Below are positions 6,961 to 11,837 of a stretch of 11,837 nucleotides of DNA, one piece after another (the stretch's first letter is position 1; each line of letters starts with the position of its first letter). Source of the DNA: Anaerotignum sp. (GTDB lineage Bacteria; Bacillota; Clostridia; Lachnospirales; Anaerotignaceae). The position numbers were made by a program, and so were the translations under genes. Where the stretch lies: assembly GCA_020024395.1 (NCBI GenBank), contig JAHHTV010000034.1, positions 1 to 11,837 of the forward strand. Direction: 5' to 3'. Under the pieces are notes generated by a model. It was not told the origin of the DNA. It did not search any database and saw nothing but the letters and a program-made list of their open reading frames with translations.

Positions 6961-8793
6961 TTACAGTTCTTTGCCTTCGCCATCTACTACATCACTGTCG
7001 CCACCCTGCGGTGCTTCACCCTGTGCAGCCTGTGCCTGTTGATACAGTTTTTCAGAGATTTTGTAGAATTCTTGTTTCAGTGCTTCTGTTGCAGATTTGA
7101 TATTTTCCACATCTGTATCTGTCATATTTTCTACTTGAATATCTTTGATTGTATCTTTCAAACCATTCAAAGCACCTTCCACAGCAGATTTTTCACTTGC
7201 ATCAATTTTATCTCCCAATTCTTCCAATGCTTTTTCTGTTTGGAAAATCATAGAATCTGCTTCGTTTTTCACTTCAATGCTTTCTTTTCTCTTTTTATCT
7301 TGTTCTGCGAACTGTTCTGCTTCTTTTACTGCTTTGTCAATTTCTTCTTCTGACAAATTAGAGCCAGCAGTGATTGTAATTTTCTGTTCTTTTCCAGTAC
7401 CCAAATCTTTTGCAGAAACATTTACAATACCATTTGCATCAATATCAAATGTTACTTCAATCTGAGGCACACCACGTCTTGCAGGTGCGATACCATCCAG
7501 CTTAAATTGACCCAATGTTTTATTATCTCTTGCCATTGCTCTTTCACCTTGTACAACGTGAATATCAACAGCGGTCTGATTATCCACAGCAGTAGAGAAA
7601 ATCTGTTTTTTGTTTGTAGGGATTGTGGTGTTTCTGTCAATCAATTTTGTTGCAACGCCACCTTCTGTTTCAATCCCCAAAGACAAAGGTGTTACATCCA
7701 ACAACAATACGCCACCTGCACCTTCATCACCAGCCAATTTACCACCTTGTATTGCAGCACCTACCGCAACACATTCATCAGGGTTGATACCTTTGAAAGG
7801 TTCTTTTCCTGTATGTTTTTTCACTGCTTCTTGTACAGCTGGAATTCTTGTAGAACCACCAACCAAAAGCACTTTATCAATTTCATTTGCAGACAAACCA
7901 GCATCTGACAAAGCCTGACGTACTGGCTGCATTGTGCCATCTACCAAATCTGCTGTCAATTCATCAAATTTTGCTCTAGACAATGTCACATCCAAATGTT
8001 TTGGGCCATCTTGGTTCATGGTAATAAATGGCAAATTGATATTTGTTGTGGTTACAGTAGACAATTCTTTTTTTGCTTTTTCTGCTGCTTCTTTCAATCT
8101 TTGCATTGCCATTTTGTCTTTACTCAAATCCATGCCTTCTGCTTTTTTGAATTCAGCCACCAAGAAATCAATAATTCTTTGGTCAAAGTCATCGCCACCC
8201 AAACGTGTATTACCATTTGTAGACAATACTTCGATAACGCCACCACCAATTTCAATGATGGACACGTCGAATGTACCACCGCCCAAATCATATACCATAA
8301 TTTTCTGTTCATTTTCGTTATCCAAGCCATAAGCCAATGCTGCGGAAGTTGGTTCATTTATGATACGTTTTACATCCAAACCAGCAATACGACCAGCATC
8401 TTTTGTCGCTTGACGTTGTGCGTCATTGAAGTATGCAGGTACTGTGATAACAGCTTCTGTAACAGTTTCACCCAAGTAGCTTTCTGCGTCTGCTTTCAAT
8501 TTTTGCAGTATCATTGCAGAAATTTCTTGTGGAGAATAGGATTTATCTTCAATATTTACTTTGTAATTTTCACCCATATATCTTTTGATAGAGCTGATTG
8601 TATTATCAGGGTTTGTAATTGCCTGACGTTTTGCAGTTTCACCAATCAATCTTTCACCATTTTTTGCAAAACCAACCACAGAAGGTGTTGTTCTTGCACC
8701 ATCGCTGTTTACGATAACAACAGGCTGACCGCCTTCCATCACTGCCACACAAGAGTTTGTTGTTCCCAAGTCAATACCAATAATTTTACCCAT
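6961..8793 (-). CDS. dnaK: Hsp70 chaperone DnaK
   Basis: DnaK binds exposed hydrophobic segments of unfolded proteins in an ATP-driven cycle, with DnaJ loading clients and GrpE releasing ADP. The 610-residue protein is full length for Firmicutes. Visible features are the N-terminal [10 protein letters not shown] (6-15), the second phosphate-binding motif [10 protein letters not shown] (169-178), the adenosine motif [10 protein letters not shown] (311-320), the interdomain linker VLLLDVTP (362-369), the substrate-binding beta domain, and a helical lid ending in a Gly/Asp/Glu-rich tail. The ATG at 8793 has AGGAGG (8808-8803) 9 nt upstream. It is 46 bp downstream of grpE, and no convincing promoter is seen in that gap, so it depends on the CIRCE-controlled promoter before hrcA. 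Identification is certain. Confidence 0.99.
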   Translation of the reverse strand: MGKIIGIDLGTTNSCVAVMEGGQPVVIVNSDGARTTPSVVGFAKNGERLIGETAKRQAITNPDNTISSIKRYMGENYKVNIEDKSYSPQEISAMILQKLKADAESYLGETVTEAVITVPAYFNDAQRQATKDAGRIAGLDVKRIINEPTSAALAYGLDNENEQKIMVYDLGGGTFDVSIIEIGGGVIEVLSTNGNTRLGGDDFDQRIIDFLVAEFKKAEGMDLSKDKMAMQRLKEAAEKAKKELSTVTTTNINLPFITMNQDGPKHLDVTLSRAKFDELTADLVDGTMQPVRQALSDAGLSANEIDKVLLVGGSTRIPAVQEAVKKHTGKEPFKGINPDECVAVGAAIQGGKLAGDEGAGGVLLLDVTPLSLGIETEGGVATKLIDRNTTIPTNKKQIFSTAVDNQTAVDIHVVQGERAMARDNKTLGQFKLDGIAPARRGVPQIEVTFDIDANGIVNVSAKDLGTGKEQKITITAGSNLSEEEIDKAVKEAEQFAEQDKKRKESIEVKNEADSMIFQTEKALEELGDKIDASEKSAVEGALNGLKDTIKDIQVENMTDTDVENIKSATEALKQEFYKISEKLYQQAQAAQGEAPQGGDSDVVDGEGKEL

Positions 8794-8839
8794 AATCTAT
8801 TTCCTCCTAATTTTATCACTATTTTTTTGAAAATTTATA

Positions 8840-9406
8840 TCAGTTTGCCACTTTTACCATACTGTGGCGAATAACTTTATCTTTGTATTTGTAGCCTTTG
8901 AGCATTTCCATCATGATTTCATTTTCACCATAATTTTCATCATCCTCATGTGCCACTGCCGCATGAAAATTGGGGTCAAATTTTTCACCTAATGCTTTAA
9001 TTTCTTCTACGCCCATACCATGCAAAATTTCTTGAAATTGTTTCAATGTCATTTGTACACCTTTCAAAAAAGCATCATCTGCATCTGACTTTCCTTCCTG
9101 TACGGCAACCGCACGTTCCAGATTATCTACCACAGGCAACAGCTTTTCGATTGTATCTCTGACACCATCATCATACATACTTGCTTTTTCTTTTGCAGTT
9201 CTTTTTCGGAAATTATCAAATTCTGCAAAACATCTTTGATATTTATCCAAATAATCAGCAGCTTTTTGTTCCAATTCCGCAATTTTTTGTTCTGTTTCAT
9301 CTATCACTTCACAATCTGCCGTTTCTGTCTGCACATCATCTTGTGCAGTTTCTTCGGTTATATTTTCTTCTTGCAGAGCTTCTTCATTCAAATTCTTTTC
9401 TTCCAC
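8840..9406 (-). CDS. grpE: Nucleotide exchange factor GrpE
   Basis: GrpE is the dimeric cytoplasmic factor that drives ADP release from DnaK and acts as a thermosensor of the cycle. The 188-residue protein has a long acidic N-terminus (about 1-40), a helical coiled-coil region (about 40-90) containing EFDNFRKRT (62-70), and the C-terminal beta domain that grips DnaK, with KFDPNFHAAVAHEDD (142-156) and a conserved ending around VIRHSMVKVAN. The start is a GTG at 9406. The ATG one base upstream is in another frame. The ribosome site AGAGGGG (9418-9412) lies wholly in the 17-bp gap after hrcA, 5 nt before the GTG. This tight packing points to translation coupled with hrcA. Confidence 0.96.
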   Translation of the reverse strand: MEEKNLNEEALQEENITEETAQDDVQTETADCEVIDETEQKIAELEQKAADYLDKYQRCFAEFDNFRKRTAKEKASMYDDGVRDTIEKLLPVVDNLERAVAVQEGKSDADDAFLKGVQMTLKQFQEILHGMGVEEIKALGEKFDPNFHAAVAHEDDENYGENEIMMEMLKGYKYKDKVIRHSMVKVAN

Positions 9407-9423
9407 ATCTGCCCCTCTTTTCT

Positions 9424-10470
9424 CTAATTATTTTTATTTTCTTCAGCAAGATTTTTCAAAACTTTTTCCATATTGTTTACCATACCATTCAATACAGAAA
9501 CCACTTGCGAATAATCCATTCTGGTTGGGCCAACAATACCAATGGTACCTCTTGTATTGTCCCCCATTTTATAAGTTGCGGTAATCACACTACAATCTTG
9601 CATACTTTGTACAGAGTTTTCACTACCAATCAAAATTTGCATTTCATCTGTTTTGCTGCCTTCCAGCAATGTCACAAGCACATCTTTTTCTTCCAATGTT
9701 TGAAACAGTGACTTTGCTTTTTGAATATCAGAAAATTCAGGAAAAGCCAGTATATTTTTGGTACCGCTCATGTGTACCTGTACTTTTTCTGCCGCCCTCA
9801 TGGTATTTTCAATCGCATTTAGAATATGCGGCAATATTTCTTGATATTCATATAATACGGTTTGCAAACGATTGATAACGCTTGCATCAATATCATGCAG
9901 TGCATACCCTTGCAATGCTTCATGCAAACATTTGCCCATCAAAAACACTTTTTCATCATCTGGTGCAACACCCATTTTAATCACATGATTTTTGATGAAA
10001 TTATCTTCTGTAGCAATCACCAACAACACAGAATTTTGGTCTAGCGGCAACAACCGAATTTGCTTGATTTTGGTTGTTTGGCTGACAGGCTCCGAAATAA
10101 TGGTTGTGTAATTGGTCAAAGTAGAAAGTGCCTTTGCTGTTTCTTCCAACAGATAATCAATCTGTCCCACATTTCTTGTGATGATATTTTGTAAATATCG
10201 TTGTTCTTCCTGTCCAAGTTCCTTTTTCTGCATCAGGTGGTCTACATACAAACGATACCCCAAATCTGAGGGAATACGACCTGCGGAAGCATGAGGCTGC
10301 ATAATAAATCCCATATCCTCCAAATCGCTCATCTCATTTCGTATGGTTGCCGAGCTGATACCAAGATTGTATTTTTTTGCAATAGTTCTGGAACCGACAG
10401 GCTCTGCCGTTTCAATGTAATCATTGATGATTGCCTGCAAAATTTGTATTTTTCTGTCATTCAACGACAT
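9424..10470 (-). CDS. hrcA: Heat-inducible transcription repressor HrcA
   Basis: HrcA is the dimeric repressor of class I heat-shock genes. It binds CIRCE operators and in other bacteria needs GroEL to stay active, so unfolded protein relieves repression. The 348-residue protein has the N-terminal winged helix (about 1-75) with GSRTIAKKYNLGISSATIRN (26-45) as the helix-turn-helix and ASAGRIPSDLGYRLYVD (61-77) following, as in typical HrcA. A larger GAF-like dimerisation and sensing region follows. It ends with the conserved GIVGPTRMDYSQVVSVL segment. The ATG at 10470 has AAAGGAGG (10486-10479) 8 nt upstream. It is the first gene after the CIRCE, so it regulates itself along with grpE, dnaK and dnaJ. 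Confidence 0.98.
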   Translation of the reverse strand: MSLNDRKIQILQAIINDYIETAEPVGSRTIAKKYNLGISSATIRNEMSDLEDMGFIMQPHASAGRIPSDLGYRLYVDHLMQKKELGQEEQRYLQNIITRNVGQIDYLLEETAKALSTLTNYTTIISEPVSQTTKIKQIRLLPLDQNSVLLVIATEDNFIKNHVIKMGVAPDDEKVFLMGKCLHEALQGYALHDIDASVINRLQTVLYEYQEILPHILNAIENTMRAAEKVQVHMSGTKNILAFPEFSDIQKAKSLFQTLEEKDVLVTLLEGSKTDEMQILIGSENSVQSMQDCSVITATYKMGDNTRGTIGIVGPTRMDYSQVVSVLNGMVNNMEKVLKNLAEENKNN

Positions 10471-10494
10471 TACCCTCGCCTCCTTTACATTTTG

Positions 10495-10521
10495 TTAGCA
10501 CTCTCTTTGTACGAGTGCTAA
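10495..10521. promoter_or_regulatory. CIRCE operator for HrcA
   Basis: TTAGCACTC (10495-10503), a 9-nt spacer and GAGTGCTAA (10513-10521) match the CIRCE consensus at all 18 arm positions. It lies between the predicted transcription start (near 10527) and the hrcA ribosome site. HrcA bound here would block the promoter, and in RNA it forms a stem at the 5' end of the message. Confidence 0.98.
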
Positions 10522-10533
10522 TTTCTATAACAT

Positions 10534-10562
10534 AAGATAGCACTTGCCACCGTCTATGTCAA
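10534..10562 (-). promoter_or_regulatory. Sigma-A promoter of the hrcA-grpE-dnaK-dnaJ operon
   Basis: On the minus strand a perfect TTGACA (10562-10557) is 17 bp from TATCTT (10539-10534). Transcription should start near 10527, 6 bp before the CIRCE. The -35 begins only 17 bp after the hemW stop codon. No U-tailed hairpin intervenes, so read-through from hemW is also possible. Confidence 0.87.
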
Positions 10563-10569
10563 GTGCTAA
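10537..10569. repeat. CIRCE-like inverted repeat spanning the hrcA promoter
   Basis: TAGCACTTG (10538-10546) and CAAGTGCTA (10560-10568) are perfect 9-bp inverted arms around a 13-bp spacer. In the CIRCE register the arms ATAGCACTT (10537-10545) and AAGTGCTAA (10561-10569) match 15 of 18 consensus positions, but their spacing is 15 rather than 9. One arm carries the TTG of the -35 element and the other overlaps the -10 by two bases. It could be an auxiliary or relic HrcA site. Confidence 0.6.
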
Positions 10570-10579
10570 TTGCAATTTT

Positions 10580-11743
10580 TTATATATTTTTTATCATTTC
10601 ATCATCATCTTTCAAAAAAGCTACAAAAACATAATTGCTGACATCAATGCCATGTTCTGTCAATTTTATAAAACCATCGTTTTCTTCCAACAACCCCTCA
10701 TTCTTTAATTTTTCCAATTCATCGCCATATATTACTTCCATTTCTTGCCCAAAACGCTCCAAAAACCGTTTTTTGGAAACACCATCTGTCATACGCAAAC
10801 CCAAAAACATAAATTCGCTGTATTGCTCCTGTATTGGGATATCTTCCACATCTTCTGCCAAATCCATGCCATCATTTGCCTTTTGTATATAACATGCCAA
10901 GTTATATGGATTGTGAAACCGCTTTTCTGCCCAATAGGAGTGTGCCCCTAAGCCAAACCCCATATATACACCATCTAGCCAATACAAACTGTTATGACGA
11001 CTTTGTTTGCCATTTTTGGCAAAATTAGATATTTCATATTGATGATATCCTTTTTGTTTCAAAAATGATACGGTTTGATGATACATTTCTCGGTCTGTCT
11101 GCTCATCGGTTTCTTGATATATCCCTTTTTCATACAAATCATAAAACGGCGTACCTTCTTCTATGATTAAGCTGTATGCAGAAATATGCTCTGGTTGTAA
11201 TGCTGTCACATGCTCCAATGTTTCCAACCAATCTGATACAGTTTGATTTGGCAATGCAAACATCAAATCCACATTGATATTTTCAAAACCTGCTTTTCTT
11301 GCATTTTTGAAATGATCCAAAAACACTTCTTTTGTGTGTATTCTGCCAAGTATCTGCAACAAATCATTTTGCCAAGCCTGCAACCCCATACTAATACGGT
11401 TAAAGCCCATATTGTGTAACGCTTGACACATTGCAAAATCCAATGTACCTGGATTTGCTTCAATCGTTATTTCTGCATATTCTGTAATATCATAATTTTG
11501 TTTTATGGTATCCATCAAGCATTGTAACTGCTCTGCTGACAACACCGTTGGTGTACCACCACCAAAAAATATGGTTTTGATTGCATAATTTTTGCACTGT
11601 GGTGCTTTTTGTATCAATTCTTTTTGCAATGCTTTTACATACACTTCCCGTTTATCAAGCTCTCCTGCAAAAGATGGAAAATCACAATACAAACATTTTT
11701 GCACACAAAATGGAATATGCATATATAACCCCATTTGTTTCAT
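10580..11743 (-). CDS. hemW: HemW, radical SAM heme chaperone (HemN-like)
   Basis: HemW is a radical SAM family protein that binds heme and is thought to insert it into target proteins. It is often mislabelled oxygen-independent coproporphyrinogen oxidase. From the ATG at 11743 the protein is 387 residues and begins MKQMGLYMHIPFC. The iron-sulfur motif CxxxCxxC is C13, C17 and C20, followed by DF; true HemN has a further Cys two residues after the third, and here that position is F22. GGGTPT (61-66) is the SAM-binding glycine motif, and HNSLYW (250-255) matches the HNxxYW motif typical of HemW. The C-terminal HemN-type domain is present. Upstream GTG (11782) and ATG (11773) codons lack good ribosome sites. 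It is immediately upstream of the hrcA promoter, as in many Firmicutes. Confidence 0.94.
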   Translation of the reverse strand: MKQMGLYMHIPFCVQKCLYCDFPSFAGELDKREVYVKALQKELIQKAPQCKNYAIKTIFFGGGTPTVLSAEQLQCLMDTIKQNYDITEYAEITIEANPGTLDFAMCQALHNMGFNRISMGLQAWQNDLLQILGRIHTKEVFLDHFKNARKAGFENINVDLMFALPNQTVSDWLETLEHVTALQPEHISAYSLIIEEGTPFYDLYEKGIYQETDEQTDREMYHQTVSFLKQKGYHQYEISNFAKNGKQSRHNSLYWLDGVYMGFGLGAHSYWAEKRFHNPYNLACYIQKANDGMDLAEDVEDIPIQEQYSEFMFLGLRMTDGVSKKRFLERFGQEMEVIYGDELEKLKNEGLLEENDGFIKLTEHGIDVSNYVFVAFLKDDDEMIKNI

Positions 11744-11754
11744 ATCATTTGTAT

Positions 11755-11761
11755 CCCTTCT
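11755..11761 (-). promoter_or_regulatory. Probable ribosome binding site for hemW
   Basis: AGAAGGG (minus strand, 11761-11755) is 11 nt from the ATG at 11743. The spacing is slightly long, but it is better than any site for the upstream GTG at 11782 or ATG at 11773. Confidence 0.6.
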
Positions 11762-11765
11762 TTTT

Positions 11766-11837
11766 TTATACATCTTTTTCACTTACCAATTTTTGGTGCA
11801 CATCAACTTTTTTTCTTCCAAACATATCGACATTTTT
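11766..11837 (-). CDS. Possible 3' end of an upstream gene, cut by the window edge
   Basis: A reading frame open at the right edge continues for 23 codons (KNVDMFGRKKVDVHQKLV and onward) to a TAA at 11768-11766. The stop is next to the hemW ribosome site and 22 bp from the hemW ATG, the spacing expected for an operon partner. I do not recognise the peptide; it does not match the C-terminus of LepA seen in this window. A second frame is also open over nearly the same span, so this call is weak. Confidence 0.25.
   Translation of the reverse strand, partial: KNVDMFGRKKVDVHQKLVSEKDV

Noticed and set aside
7996..8874. Long open frame opposite dnaK and the end of grpE
   Set aside because: It is antisense to certain genes, has biased Cys/Phe/Ile composition and no recognisable domain; a shadow of codon use.
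10568..10577. AATTGCAATT palindrome after hemW
   Set aside because: A 10-bp palindrome in AT-rich DNA is expected by chance, and it has no U-tract to act as a terminator.
1..11837. Mobile element, prophage, CRISPR or defence system in the window
   Set aside because: No transposase, integrase, spaced direct repeats or defence-type domain is seen; all long conserved frames are housekeeping genes apart from the exported stalk-type protein.

Overview
The window is an AT-rich, gene-dense stretch of chromosome from a low-GC Gram-positive anaerobe. It is most probably a member of the Clostridia, perhaps a Lachnospirales relative. This placement rests on strong AGGAGG-type ribosome sites, a CIRCE-controlled hrcA operon, a GAAC-N4-GTTC SOS box, a HemW/HrcA/GrpE/DnaK/DnaJ order typical of Firmicutes and a secreted 'stalk-domain' protein. 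The taxon is inferred from gene style, not from a marker-gene comparison. Eight conserved genes and one lineage-restricted exported protein account for almost all of the DNA. I see no mobile element, CRISPR array, tRNA or rRNA.

Left part (1-3190). A short AT-rich leader with an inverted repeat precedes an exported protein of unknown role (154-1068, +) that carries a duplicated stalk-type repeat. It converges on lepA (1126-2943, -), with a perfect shared terminator hairpin between them. lepA has its own strong promoter and a leader containing a terminator-like hairpin.

Middle part (3119-5690). cinA and recA run rightwards. cinA starts at a TTG and has its own promoter. recA has a near-consensus sigma-A promoter with a LexA-type SOS box over the predicted transcription start, and ends at a good bidirectional terminator. 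No terminator is seen between cinA and recA, so read-through from cinA is likely.

Right part (5692-11837). Read leftwards, this is the hemW-hrcA-grpE-dnaK-dnaJ heat-shock cluster. HrcA is the repressor that binds CIRCE. The perfect CIRCE (10495-10521) lies just downstream of a sigma-A promoter between hemW and hrcA, so HrcA represses itself together with the DnaK/GrpE/DnaJ chaperone machine. A second, looser CIRCE-like inverted repeat spans the -35 and -10 elements of the same promoter. A GC-rich hairpin sits between dnaK and dnaJ.

In many Firmicutes lepA lies directly upstream of hemW. Here lepA is on the same strand but at the far, downstream end of the cluster, with the oppositely oriented cinA-recA pair between. 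The overall content is housekeeping. The points most worth a second look are the regulatory DNA (double operator at hrcA, lepA leader hairpin, dnaK-dnaJ hairpin), the unusual gene order and the uncharacterised C-terminal half of the exported protein. I found no clear sign of a previously undescribed multi-gene system.
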